Below the pieces are notes generated by a model. The model was not told the origin of the DNA. It worked only from the letters and a program-made list of their open reading frames with translations, and made no database searches. Below are positions 44,201 through 51,424 of a stretch of DNA of 64,000 nt, piece after piece. This DNA is from Laceyella sacchari (GTDB lineage: Bacteria; Bacillota; Bacilli; Thermoactinomycetales; Thermoactinomycetaceae). The stretch is taken from contig NZ_SMDD01000001.1 in NCBI RefSeq assembly GCF_004343255.1, forward strand, positions 124,001 to 188,000. Direction: 5' to 3'. Every line of letters begins with the position of its first letter. Position 1 is the first letter of the stretch. The position numbers and the translations under genes were made by a program.

Positions 44201-46256
44201 TGTGTCCGGCGGTGAATTGGGGTTGAATGCCCAACTTTTCCAAAAATGTTCGCCACAGCGTAGATGCTAAGCAAATGGCTGGTTGAGCCACTTCTGTCTG
44301 GCTTAGTTCTTTGGACCATGTGTTCAGTTCCTCACGATCTCGTGCCCGATCAAGGGGACGGAACATTTTTTTCTGTGCTTTTGGAGCGGCTTCCCACGCC
44401 CGCTCGGCAATTTCCCGCGCCCAAGGGAAGCGTTCGACCAGCAGTCGGGCCATGTTCAACTTTTGCGATCCCTGGCCTGGGAACAAGAATCCGACACGGT
44501 GCCGACTTACTTGATTGCTGATCCAGACCTGTTTATCCATATCAGTGAATACTTCCCCTTTTGCCGGGAAAGCCTGTTCCAGCTTATCCGACACAAAGGC
44601 CAGTTTTTCTGCTAAACGGTCAGGATGGTCGGCGATGAGTGCAGCCCGAACCTTCGCTTTTGGCTTTACCCGCTCAGCGAGCAGATGGGCCAAATCGGCC
44701 AACTCTGCGATACTGATGCCAGCCGCAAGCTGTTGGGTCTCCTTGATTTGAGCCAGCAAGTCCTCTTTGTTGTCAGCGGCAAATACAAACAGCTCCGTGT
44801 CCTGGTTGGAAACGAGCAATGCTCTCTCGTCAAGCTCCGGTTTGAGCTCTGGCTTGGGCAAATCGGCCGACTCCAATGTGACATGGCAATTGATGCCGCC
44901 AAAACCCATCGCGGAAACCCCGGCGCGAAGACGTTCTTCTGGCGCGCGAATTTCCCCTTGCAGGATCGGATAGATGCTCTGCGCAGTGGTTTGGAAAATG
45001 TCATTTGGTTCATGGCAAGCAGCAGTTGGTGCAAGTACGCGTTGGTTCACGCACAAAACGGCTTTAATCAGTCCGCCGATGCCGGCAGCTGCTTTGGTGT
45101 GGCCGACCAAAGATTTGAAGGAGGTGACCCCACAAGAGCGCGCCTGCGGTTCTCCATATGCTGCTCGTGCTTGGTTGATGGCTTGCAATTCAATGCGGTC
45201 GCCAAGGACGGTACCGGTACCGTGTCCTTCTATGAAATCCAGTTCATGCGGAGAATAACCGGCCATTTCGTATGCGCGAAGCAGAGCCAGGGCTTGTCCT
45301 TCCGCTTTGGGGGCAGTGATGCCGCCTTTGCCGTCGGAAGAGATGCCCCATCCTTGGATGACAGCGTAAATATAATCGCCATCCCGCTTGGCGTCTTCCA
45401 ACCGTTTCATCATGATGAAGCCACAGCCTTCACCCGGAATAAAACCGCTGGATTGACGGTCATACACATTCATATCGTTTTTGGTCAATGCGCCAGCTTT
45501 GGCGAAACCTACCACTTCCAATGGGTCAAGGCTGATGTCCACTCCACCGGCCAATGCCAGATCCAGCTCGCCATTCGCCAATTTTCCGGCAGCCGTGGCC
45601 ACAGCCAGCAAGGAAGAGGAGCATGCGCCGTCAACGACATAGCCGCCGCCGTGCAGATCATAATAGTTGCATATTCGTCCGGCGATGGTGTTGGACAATC
45701 CGCCAGCCAGCGTATCTTCCGTAACCGGTGGGAAAGCTGACTTATAGATGCTCTCCATCTGTTGTTCCAATTGTTTAATCATCGCGTCGGATAAACCTTG
45801 GGACTTGCCGGCAGCCCGAAGGGTCTTGCGGACATACGGCCAGCGGAGCCGCAAGGTGTTGGCGCGGGTGAACTCGCCGGTCAAGGTGTTGCCTACGATG
45901 ACCCCTGTTTTGTCTTTAGGGATCTTGTCCCGGGTGTACCCTGCGTCGGCCAATGCCTGTGAGGCTACCTCCAACGCCAACCAATGTACAATATCGGAAC
46001 CTTCATAAGTGGCCTTAGGAATGCGTCGCTGAGCCCAATCAAATGAAAAACCGTCAATCACTGCGGCAAAACGGCCGTATGTTTTGTCAGGGGCGTCAGT
46101 TCGTCGATCATAATACTCATCGAGCGGCAACCGTTGCTTAGGCATTTCTCGAAATTGCCGCCGTCGGGATAGGATGTTTTCCCAAAGTTCTTTTAAATCG
46201 GATGCACCTGGATAATGACTTCCAATTCCGATAATAGCAATAGAACTCGGCTTCAC
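38208..46256 (-). CDS. Iterative type I synthase KS-AT-ACP4-KR-DH-PPTase-TE (PUFA/enediyne-like)
   Basis: A single protein of about 2682 residues that should build a polyene chain from malonyl-CoA. In order: KS (1-450; Cys in DGACSSSLLA, His in EGHGTGTV and GHTKAAAG), AT (about 590-900; GHSLGEL, NAFHS), four ACPs (about 1025-1355, each LDDLNLDSIKSAE), KR (about 1590-1760; VTGGAKGITAE, TSYGFSNE), hot-dog DH (from about 1850; DHVYNGTYLFP, DALLQ), phosphopantetheinyl transferase (about 2140-2300; GCDI, WSAREAAEKA) and two hot-dog thioesterase units, the last with EESNLVGNVYFSNYTVWQNRVRD as in enediyne-type TEs. No enoyl reductase is present. GTG 46256 lies 8 bases after AGAGGTGA; GTG 46268 is an alternative. 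Confidence 0.92.
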   Translation of the reverse strand: MKPSSIAIIGIGSHYPGASDLKELWENILSRRRQFREMPKQRLPLDEYYDRRTDAPDKTYGRFAAVIDGFSFDWAQRRIPKATYEGSDIVHWLALEVASQALADAGYTRDKIPKDKTGVIVGNTLTGEFTRANTLRLRWPYVRKTLRAAGKSQGLSDAMIKQLEQQMESIYKSAFPPVTEDTLAGGLSNTIAGRICNYYDLHGGGYVVDGACSSSLLAVATAAGKLANGELDLALAGGVDISLDPLEVVGFAKAGALTKNDMNVYDRQSSGFIPGEGCGFIMMKRLEDAKRDGDYIYAVIQGWGISSDGKGGITAPKAEGQALALLRAYEMAGYSPHELDFIEGHGTGTVLGDRIELQAINQARAAYGEPQARSCGVTSFKSLVGHTKAAAGIGGLIKAVLCVNQRVLAPTAACHEPNDIFQTTAQSIYPILQGEIRAPEERLRAGVSAMGFGGINCHVTLESADLPKPELKPELDERALLVSNQDTELFVFAADNKEDLLAQIKETQQLAAGISIAELADLAHLLAERVKPKAKVRAALIADHPDRLAEKLAFVSDKLEQAFPAKGEVFTDMDKQVWISNQVSRHRVGFLFPGQGSQKLNMARLLVERFPWAREIAERAWEAAPKAQKKMFRPLDRARDREELNTWSKELSQTEVAQPAICLASTLWRTFLEKLGIQPQFTAGHSLGELTALHTAGAYDEATLFRLAAARGKAMSAPAEEAGTMASLRCNRQEAEALLADVPGYVVIANLNSPSQTVISGEKEAVAEVVARAQARQIQAIPLSVSNAFHSKLVEQASLSLRKQAPLPAEPVALAVPFISGIDGERMDTLADGNDYFAKQIVEKVNFVSLLSTVKNQCDLLVEVGPGRVLTGLVAESSINLPCFPVESAPGMLQDLHRFLAAYFTHGGDVQWTWLYANRLIRPFVPAAEKAFIVNPCENPLTIPESPFSGTATVSLPEPSDLPPGVWERYLEERGAFLYDVIQADLKHMRLTPSSGQQTGHAPTPSIVRPTPTSTEPTAPSTNAPSVTQAAIQLAAKQTGYPAASITLNHRLLDDLNLDSIKSAEFVSSLAQQFAVADKIDPGDFANATLAEVCQALEMHIAPVANQTGQPDISQTLLQLAAQLTGYPADSIRMDMRLLDDLNLDSIKSAELVSSLGQQFAVADKIDPSDFANATLAEVCHALEMHIAPAANRNRLPNVSETVLQLAAQLTGYPADSIHMNMRLLDDLNLDSIKSAELVSSLAQQFAVADKLDPSDFANATLAEVCQALEPHVASSGQVIEKIDAAHSLLRWAAQLTGYPADSIDMDMRLLDDLNLDSIKSAELVSHVAKEMGVEEKVDPSDFANATLREIEQALTPAPVQQPVVAPVPAPVQSEHGERAWVRNFVINYVEAPRHSSAPLSFPETTRFLLVAEPSEQAWAQALVAELSSHQIPVELSTLAELSAQKQARQEEISHAVVILPQADDKEELTEMVKRLQCVITPGNGLSYRTSISYIQFGGGLFGSGTEPIQLATCTANSFAASLHMERPNAAIRVIDLSPALSPVNMAKPILEEIMAAETFVSVGYDQNEIRRVPQSVVQQPQTYPARAISWTGEDVVLVTGGAKGITAECALAVARTTGVKMALVGRSGADHPDVRRTLARFQEAGLICRYYACDMADQAAVELLINRVREELGQVTGVIHGAALMKPRRAEQITLAGFMEEIGPKVLGAFNLVKALQDQPPKLFVGISSLAGVTGMAGNTSYGFSNEALQLILRRFGMEHPETEVLSVAFSVWDEVGMGVRAGSIDFLEKKGTYAIPVAEGVGRFVHLFLHDPAAKQVIITAKLGGLDTWHPRPVPRERSYRYIGDILYDHPEVELITRVRLTLEQDSYVKDHVYNGTYLFPAVFGLEAMAQAVSYVTGIVDFSHAQIEDIRFSLPITLDPHTGALIEIRAEVLEDGRVKTEIRTEKNGFTKPYFTATFAFPAERETITEPITFPAQALPIDPKTDLYGPLLFQGPSFHRLADVYEASHDPEQKTGHCLFTAQTGEGEYVLGDPYFHDALLQSARIITPQDLCLPVKIDSFQHLGQGLAGSGIRRAVTKLQQQTDTSYTYMVDVLDEHNRVIQRLNGYQVHLMERFPELPTANELCSPAYIDEQRLAKAIQSHAHTLEVDVPVITLTHCPGIHQQPREMRHEKLLPLYQRAIALAGGDETYPLTWDENGKPHVTGQNGSAVRFHVSFSHDDEISICTVGQGEQGCDILPIDDKRGEEEWHRLLTSNHHPLLQALVAHGDSVSLAGSRIWSAREAAEKASGEKVRQFEIGQRADGAVLLRAITDTAELTVLTLPVQLSLPVKRMVAVVIVCQREEKDTTPSFGEFHPEHGFVYRFPLTFKDAATLSRKVSLTRFAEWMGKVRELSLSTVQSRITEQFASGKWGMVTNFAQTEIVGEASSDDVIEVHLQIDHIQDNQYMELVYYWYKVSPNGALDLIATSRQGLTWVEIIGHGVVRPAPFPDYYAQFLREKLTVMGHNGPVTRTETPLSKELLGPVVFTAPSGPANRWVLQTGTFETCLEESNLVGNVYFSNYTVWQNRVRDRFFHSLAPELFQGTGEHGEWVPLNNKVHHLREAMPFDTIEVHMSLVKRYQSGLSLFFEYYRLDENGQRHKLAYGEQEIAWMTRDELGNPQPAPIPEAFDEALSQKPVGVLS
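42190..43160 (-). repeat. Four tandem ACP-coding repeats of about 260 bp
   Basis: Four in-frame units spaced about 258-262 bp encode ACP domains, each with the phosphopantetheine Ser in LDSIKSAE. The middle units are near-identical at DNA level (for example LNLDSIKSAELVSSL and KIDPSDFANATLAEVC stretches), pointing to recent duplication or gene conversion. Confidence 0.92.
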
Positions 46257-46295
46257 GTGAATGTTCACCTCTATGTATGGGTATTCAATATTTTA

Positions 46296-46301
46296 ATTAT
46301 A
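46296..46301 (-). promoter_or_regulatory. Possible -10 box for the synthase gene
   Basis: TATAAT on the minus strand about 28 bases before the ribosome site. No good -35 is found 16-18 bp upstream, so an activator-dependent or non-sigma-A promoter is possible. The region 46269-46449 is strongly AT-rich. Confidence 0.35.
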
Positions 46302-46451
46302 CTATTTCATAACACAAGTGAGCTAATTTTTTGACCAGAAATACATATAATTATAAATTCAAATTAATATTTTTTGGATTTGTTTATTGCAATCAATTAA
46401 TAAATTCTATGAATGGGTAGGATTGGAAATGAGGAGAAAAGCGCAAAAAGA

Positions 46452-46483
46452 AGCAACCTTCGCTGCCGTTTGCGAAGGTTGCT
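46452..46483 (-). terminator. Terminator between the small barrel gene and the synthase gene
   Basis: A 12-bp perfect stem AGCAACCTTCGC/GCGAAGGTTGCT with an 8-base loop, followed on the minus strand by TCTTTTT. It implies separate transcription of the synthase. Confidence 0.88.
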
Positions 46484-46562
46484 CAATATGATATGGATCA
46501 GACCATTGTTCTATTTGTAATAGATAAGTGCGGAACCAAGGTGTGGCTTTCAATTACAGGCA

Positions 46563-46916
46563 TTAAACGTTTTCCGGCGTATAGTCAACAATGCAGGAAA
46601 TGTACAAGTCGGTGTATTCGGACGCTTTCACGATTTCATCCACAAGATAAGCGTTATTGAAAGAATTCATCGCTTGCTGGAAGTCGATGACACTATCATA
46701 ATAAATGTCCATTTGCAGCACATGTTGTGGCTCCGTTTGGGCGCCATCCTGTGTCATTGCAAAGGTAAACGGGGCCAAATGGCAAAGCTCGACGTGAGAA
46801 ACTCCCTCGACTTCTAAGATATTGGGAATGATGTCGTTTTGTAAGAATAAGGTGTATCGGTCAGTATCTCTTGTTTCTTCATGGTTCCGAAACAGAAAAG
46901 AGAACTTCATCTTCAT
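46563..46916 (-). CDS. EthD-like dimeric alpha/beta-barrel protein
   Basis: A 117-residue protein starting MKMKFSFLFRNHEETRDTDRYTLFLQNDIIPNILEVEGVSHVELCHL, with a later MDIYYDSVIDFQQAMNS; this beta-alpha-beta pattern is that of EthD/dabb ferredoxin-like dimeric barrels. Members act as small stress, degradation or polyketide-cyclising proteins. AAGGAGGG lies 8 bases before ATG 46916. It is on the same strand as, and just upstream of, the large synthase, but a terminator separates them, so a shared pathway is only a possibility. Confidence 0.72.
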   Translation of the reverse strand: MKMKFSFLFRNHEETRDTDRYTLFLQNDIIPNILEVEGVSHVELCHLAPFTFAMTQDGAQTEPQHVLQMDIYYDSVIDFQQAMNSFNNAYLVDEIVKASEYTDLYISCIVDYTPENV

Positions 46917-47508
46917 GGCAAATCCCTCCTTTGTGAAAAAAATGATAGGTTGGATCATATTTTTCATCCCATCAATCTATAGATTACACTGTTTTTTCTA
47001 ATAAAAGAAGAGTGATTTCTGATATTTCAAGATGAATTAAAGCGCTTAAACGATGGAAAACAGACTTTTCCTTTAATTAGGGCAGAATTGGTAATTTTTT
47101 TGGGCTAAGTTATGACCGCAATTTTCATTGCTGAGTGAGCAGTTGTTGGGGTGTGTCTGGCATGGGGAAGAAGCGGTTTTCTCGGGGAGCGCTTCCGCCA
47201 CGCGTGAAGCGGATGAGAAAATGGTTTTGGAGCCGCTGGCTTATTCATCAGACACGCTCTAAAAGATTGTTGGTTGCATCTATTGCATTTTCCCGGCAAG
47301 CAGTTGACTGAATTGTCGATAAACAGATGAGTGCCGTGAACGGAAGCAACGCTGAAACGGACGCATACAACCGAAAATTTGACGGGTGAAACAGGCATAG
47401 GCGGTCATATGTTATTCATATCAGTACTCAATCGTTCGGTACTGCCATGAGCATTGGCGTATTTGACGTACAAGAAAATAAACACAGCTGATCAAAGGAA
47501 GGGTGGAT
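46917..47508. other. 590-bp gap with a dispersed repeat
   Basis: No supported gene. The left part is AT-rich and should hold the promoter of the small barrel gene. The right part includes a GC-richer block with CGCTTC/GAAGCG pairing and the repeat at 47209-47260 that recurs at 52556-52605. Confidence 0.5.
47209..47260. repeat. Dispersed repeat, copy 1
   Basis: A 52-bp segment shares 22 identical bases (ATGAGAAAATGGTTTTGG and AGCC) plus a similar right part (GGCTTATTC..CAGACA.GCTCT) with 52556-52605. On the minus strand it begins AGAGCGTGTCTGA, similar in style to insertion-sequence ends. Confidence 0.65.
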
Positions 47509-48462
47509 ATGGATAAGAAAAAAGTGTTGTTGTTTGCCGATGTCGGCATTGATGATGCAGTCGCATTAATCTATGCTCTTTTGCATCCCCGCATCCGCGT
47601 GTTGGGGGTTGTCGCCAGCTTTGGAAATACTCCCAGAAAATATGCTATCCGCAATACCCAGTATATTTTGAAATTGGCAGGCCGCCAAGATATCCCTGTC
47701 TTTGCAGGGGCAATGCAACCTTTGGCCGGTTTGCAGCCCGCCTTTTACCCGGATTTCCACGGTCCGGCGGGTTTGGGATCATTGCGTCCCGCTCCGCAAC
47801 GCATGCCACTTTACAGTGACCAAGAGCTGTTCGGATTGATTCGGCGCAATCAGGAAGACGTGCACATTGTGAATTTGGGTCCGCTGACTTCATTGGCACA
47901 GATGTTTCTCAAACATGAGAAACTGATGAAACAAGTAAACCATTATTATATGATGGGAGGCGCGTTTTTGGTTCCAGGCAACGTCACTCCGATCGCCGAA
48001 GCCAACTTTTGGCACGACCCTGTTGCGGCCAATATTGTGTTGCGCCGTATCCGGCCGAAGTGCGCCCGCATCTTTCCCCTCAACGTCACCCAAGCTGCAG
48101 TTGCCACTCCCTGCATGGTCGATCAGATCGACCGCCGAAAGAAAACCCGCGCGCAAATCATCATCAAACCTGCGCTGAATTTCTATCTTCAGGCATACAA
48201 ACATACCAACCCTTCGTTTGGCGGTGGCCCCTTGCATGACTTGGTGCCGGTCAGCGCCGTGGTCAACGAAGGTTGGTTTACTTTTATTGATCGTTCCGTG
48301 GCAGTCGTGCAATCTGCCACATCGGTGGCCAGAGGAGCAAGTGTGGCCGATTTCAGAGAAATCCCTGCCCCTAGTGAACCTGGGAAAATCATACACCGGA
48401 TCGCCATCAGCATGCAGAAGAAGGCATTCATGCAGGAATTTTTGCAGGTTATGACCAAATGA
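47509..48462 (+). CDS. Inosine/uridine-preferring nucleoside hydrolase family protein
   Basis: Nucleoside hydrolases cleave ribonucleosides to base and ribose in salvage. The 317-residue protein has FADVGIDDAVAL at the start in place of the usual DTDPGIDDA, NLGPLTSLAQM, the central MGGAF, EANFWHDPVAANIVL and a C-terminal GGGPLHDLVPVSAVV carrying the conserved HD. The first Asp and the Pro of the Ca-binding motif are replaced, while the other acidic residues remain. ATG 47509 fits AAGGAAG better than GTG 47503. It is transcribed alone toward the haemoglobin gene. Confidence 0.88.
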   Translation: MDKKKVLLFADVGIDDAVALIYALLHPRIRVLGVVASFGNTPRKYAIRNTQYILKLAGRQDIPVFAGAMQPLAGLQPAFYPDFHGPAGLGSLRPAPQRMPLYSDQELFGLIRRNQEDVHIVNLGPLTSLAQMFLKHEKLMKQVNHYYMMGGAFLVPGNVTPIAEANFWHDPVAANIVLRRIRPKCARIFPLNVTQAAVATPCMVDQIDRRKKTRAQIIIKPALNFYLQAYKHTNPSFGGGPLHDLVPVSAVVNEGWFTFIDRSVAVVQSATSVARGASVADFREIPAPSEPGKIIHRIAISMQKKAFMQEFLQVMTK

Positions 48463-48564
48463 AGCAAACGCCCCTTCCGCTTTTTTCTATGTATAAAACC
48501 AAGTCGTGTGTTCATAATACAAAGGGAATTGCAACAGAAAGAAAAAAGTGGAGGGAACAGGGTT

Positions 48565-48930
48565 ATGCCTCAAACAAGCACGCTCTACGAAAAGCTTGGC
48601 GGAGAAGAAACCATTGCCAAAGTCGTTGACTACTTTTATGAATTGGTATTAGCAGATGATACAGTAAACCATTTTTTTGAGAACACCGACATGGAGAAAC
48701 AGCGCCGCCATCAGACCAAATTTATCAGCTTCGCATTGGGCGGTCCAAATCAATACAGCGGTCGGTCCATGGCAAAAGCACATGAAGGCATGAACCTGCA
48801 ACCAGAGCATTTTGACGCGATTGTGAAGCACTTGCATGATGCCCTCGCTCACTTCGGTGTGGCTGAGTCGGATATCGACACCGCATTAAATAAAGTGGCG
48901 ACTTTAAGAGATGACGTTTTGTACAAATAA
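48565..48930 (+). CDS. Truncated haemoglobin, group I (GlbN-like)
   Basis: A 121-residue haem protein of the 2-over-2 fold. It starts LYEKLGGEETIAKVVDYFYELVLADDTVNHFF, has the proximal His at about residue 73 in MAKAHEGMNL, and ends with a helix G/H region. Group I members bind O2 and often detoxify NO. GGAGGG lies 9 bases before ATG 48565. It is 100 bp after the nucleoside hydrolase and may be co-transcribed, since no terminator is seen between them. Confidence 0.93.
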   Translation: MPQTSTLYEKLGGEETIAKVVDYFYELVLADDTVNHFFENTDMEKQRRHQTKFISFALGGPNQYSGRSMAKAHEGMNLQPEHFDAIVKHLHDALAHFGVAESDIDTALNKVATLRDDVLYK

Positions 48931-48940
48931 GCAAGCGATC

Positions 48941-48967
48941 AACCCGATGCCAGTTTGTCATCGGGTT
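48941..48967 (+). terminator. Terminator of the truncated haemoglobin gene
   Basis: Stem AACCCGATG/CATCGGGTT, then TGTTTG. Confidence 0.75.
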
Positions 48968-49136
48968 TGTTTGATGTGCGGAGATGACTATTAACATAGC
49001 GGAAATAAGACTGATCTTATCGTAAATGATTTATCGATTATAGTGACTAACTATTAAAATGAAGACATCATTAAGCTTTTAACCCGGCAACCAACTCCTC
49101 ACCTGACACAACCATTCCATTCCACCATCTTCTGAC

Positions 49137-49844
49137 ATGGCCTCACTCGCTGATTTTATGCAAGTGGATACTGTGATCCCAGAACCTGATACATGGGCTA
49201 AGGTGAATCATGAAGAGATTCGCTTCCAGCAGGTTTTGGACTCTAATAACACCAGAGAAAGTGCTCAAGTCACTAAGAAAAGAATCGTTGATGAAATATT
49301 TGCCCGAATCACTAACCCTGATCTTTTTTCCGGCTTGGAGAGGTTGGCCAAGGATTTGGCGGACTATTTCATTCACATCCAATATCCGGATTGCTTGGCG
49401 AAGGAAGCGATTGGCAAGCTGATCTGCCAATGGGCTCAAACGTCTTCCAAAGGCATGCTGGCGGAGGCGATTCAATTGGCCGCTCGCGACACATTTGCTT
49501 TGGATCAAGCCGATGTCAGCCGGTTTACAGGTGCTAGCACCAATCCATTCTACAGTCATGGAGCGACCATTGGGGAAGTATTGAAATTGATGAAAGCTCA
49601 CACCGCAGATTACTTCAGAAAGATTGGAGTCACTCAGTTAATTGCTTTATGCCGCGGCATTAACTTTCCAAAGAGTGAAAATGTGGTGGCCAATGGCGTT
49701 GTCTTTCGACATGCGCTCCAACCACTCTCTTCATTTACCATCGATCCTGATGTCGCCAAGTTGTTCGCTCACGATTACGCAGATCCGAACAGAACCGATG
49801 CTAAAAGGGATGATCAACCTATTTATCTTCCTGACAGGAACTAA
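49137..49844 (+). pseudogene. ADP-ribosyltransferase-like fragment, probably truncated
   Basis: A 235-codon frame of unknown family. The N-terminal two thirds are helical. Near the end, LIALCRGINFPKSEN and PLSSFTIDPDVAKLFAHDYAD resemble the Arg strand and the Ser-Thr-Ser-like strand of ADP-ribosyltransferase toxins, followed by an abrupt end before the catalytic Glu motif expected 30-50 residues later. No ribosome site precedes ATG 49137. Both ends therefore look lost, and the gene is probably a remnant. The call rests on short motifs only. Confidence 0.45.
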
Positions 49845-49989
49845 CCAAAAGTCTCCTTACTTGTTGGGAGCGGTTGAACTATTCCCCTAAGTGCATATAT
49901 CCGGCAGGCTGTGCATACAGCTCGTAATTTTTTGAATCCGAAACATTTTTTGTTATTTTCGTCGTATTTAATGGAGGTGGAAGTAGTTC

Positions 49990-50298
49990 ATGCGTAATTT
50001 GATCATCATTTTCTGTTCTATTTTCGTTTTGGCAGGGTGTACAATGCATGAAGAATCAAAGAAAATCAATATAGTCAAAGTCGAAGATCGCGCTTTTCTC
50101 ATTTCGGAGCAGCAGTTTCCTGAAAGAGCTTCGTTTTTTCAAAAAAGCTTTCAATGAAACGAAAAACACTGCTTGTACGTTGAACAGGCTGAGAAATGGT
50201 TACAAAAAGAGTTAAGCAAGTATTCTGATGGGACACCTCTTTTCTTTCATATTGGAGAACGACCAAAGATGAATATCATAACAGATAAAAAGGACTGA
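49990..50298 (+). pseudogene. Small lipoprotein gene with an in-frame stop
   Basis: GGAGGTGG precedes ATG 49990 and a lipoprotein signal with LAGC at residue 18 or so. The frame meets TGA at 50155-50157 (codon 56) but continues open in the same frame for 46 more codons (NEKHCLYVEQAEKWLQKELSKYSDGTPLFFHIGERPKMN...) to TGA at 50296-50298. The simplest view is a nonsense mutation in a 102-codon gene. No selenocysteine insertion hairpin is seen after the first TGA. Confidence 0.65.
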
Positions 50299-50385
50299 AA
50301 ATAAATAATCGTGGTTATTAGCTTGAAAAACCTCTGACGCCAATGTGGTCGAATGGATTACTCAAGCAAACCGTCGGTGCAACAA

Positions 50386-50406
50386 AGCCCCCATGTGAAG
50401 GGGGCT
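50386..50406. terminator. Hairpin downstream of the first tandem lipoprotein gene
   Basis: Stem AGCCCCC/GGGGGCT, 5 bases from the stop of the minus-strand gene; T run on the minus strand is short (TTTGTTG). Confidence 0.7.
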
Positions 50407-50411
50407 GTTTG

Positions 50412-50804
50412 TTATGTGGACGGCATCAGTCGCACGGTGATTTGTGCCTTTGTCTTGGTGGTGTCGACGGAGATGCGTTGCCCTAAGTATCCGTTGCGCT
50501 GAAAGGTAAAATCGTAGGTGCCGGGTGGCACCGGCCAGGTGAATTTGCCATTGGCGTCAGTATAACGCACGATGCGCGGCAAGGCGACAGGGTGCGATCC
50601 GGTGGGAATGGGGGTGACGATGACACCAGGGAGAGGGTTGCCCAGCTGGTCCAAGACTTGCCCGGATACGTTGGTCAGTGTCTTCGGGTGTGAGGCTTGC
50701 TCTGGTATGGCAGATGAGTGCGGGTTGGTCGTTTCCGCCGTTCCCCCGCAAGCGCTGAGCAGGCAGCAGAGGAGCAGGATGAGCGGCGTGGTTGTGCGCA
50801 TCAT
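50412..50804 (-). CDS. Lipoprotein with carboxypeptidase-regulatory-like domain
   Basis: A 130-residue lipoprotein: lipobox LLSAC (Cys near residue 19), a Thr/Ser/Pro-rich linker, then a beta-sandwich: VSGQVLDQLGNPLPGVIVTPIP ... YTDANGKFTWPVPPGTYDFTFQRNGYLGQRISV. It is clearly paralogous to the next upstream gene (shared GKF/GRFSWTVPPGTYDF). Role unknown; this domain is common in surface proteins. AAAGGAG precedes the ATG. Confidence 0.85.
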   Translation of the reverse strand: MMRTTTPLILLLCCLLSACGGTAETTNPHSSAIPEQASHPKTLTNVSGQVLDQLGNPLPGVIVTPIPTGSHPVALPRIVRYTDANGKFTWPVPPGTYDFTFQRNGYLGQRISVDTTKTKAQITVRLMPST

Positions 50805-50978
50805 TATTTTTTATCTCCTTTCAAGATGGAGTGGCCTGTCAATCATGGTCGGAGTGGAGCAATATGTTCAACGTTATCTGAGTTTCCTTAAGATGTAAAC
50901 ACGATACATCCTGTTTTTGCTCATGATCAAAGCAGTTACCCCGTTTTCTGCCTCTGGAAAACGGGGAATTCTTGCGGA

Positions 50979-51368
50979 TCAATTTGGTTTGAGTTGCACT
51001 TGCAGGTGGGGGGCTTGTTTGCCAGGTATGGCTTGTACCCGCTCCTTGTGAATGGCGTATCCTGGCTTGCGAAAGACAAAGTCATATGTGCCAGGAGGAA
51101 CCGTCCAGGAGAAACGGCCTTCCGCGTCCGTGTAGACGGCGATTTCGGGAATGGGTCCGCTTTTGTCGTCGGCAGGTTCAGGCATGACAAGGACTTGGGC
51201 GATAGGATGTCCGTCTGTGTCCACGACAGTGCCCGTGACAGTGATGCGTTGCCCCGGTTGGGGATTGGGCGCGTCTCCACTGAGATTGCTGCATCCAGTG
51301 CTGACCAACATGCCGATTGAAAGCAGAGAGAGGAAGAAGCTGGAGAAGCGTGTCCGGTTCATGATCAT
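50979..51368 (-). CDS. Lipoprotein with carboxypeptidase-regulatory-like domain (paralogue)
   Basis: A 129-residue lipoprotein with lipobox VSTGC and one beta-sandwich domain: VTGTVVDTDGHPIAQVLVMPEP ... YTDAEGRFSWTVPPGTYDFVFRKPGYAIHKERV. Same strand and architecture as its neighbour at 50412-50804, separated by 174 bp, so a tandem duplication is likely. Unknown function. AAAGGAGG precedes ATG 51368 or 51362. Confidence 0.85.
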   Translation of the reverse strand: MIMNRTRFSSFFLSLLSIGMLVSTGCSNLSGDAPNPQPGQRITVTGTVVDTDGHPIAQVLVMPEPADDKSGPIPEIAVYTDAEGRFSWTVPPGTYDFVFRKPGYAIHKERVQAIPGKQAPHLQVQLKPN

Positions 51369-51382
51369 GATCCTCCTTTAAC

Positions 51383-51416
51383 AAAAAAAGATAGAGGGGA
51401 AACTCCCACCCTATCT
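51383..51416 (-). terminator. Terminator of the serine protease gene
   Basis: On the minus strand a GATAGGG.../...CTCTATC stem is followed by seven T, 9 bases beyond the stop. Confidence 0.85.
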
Positions 51417-51424
51417 TATAGACG

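Noticed and set aside
38208-46256. Full enediyne gene cluster
   Set aside because: The synthase and TE resemble enediyne enzymes, but the conserved E3/E4/E5 partners are absent from the visible flanks, and the four tandem ACPs are PUFA-like.
47105-47398. 97-codon minus-strand frame in the 590-bp gap
   Set aside because: No ribosome site, atypical amino-acid composition, and it covers a non-coding dispersed repeat.
50155-50157. Selenocysteine at the in-frame TGA
   Set aside because: No stem-loop of bacterial SECIS type follows and the flanking residues do not resemble any selenoprotein. A nonsense mutation is simpler.
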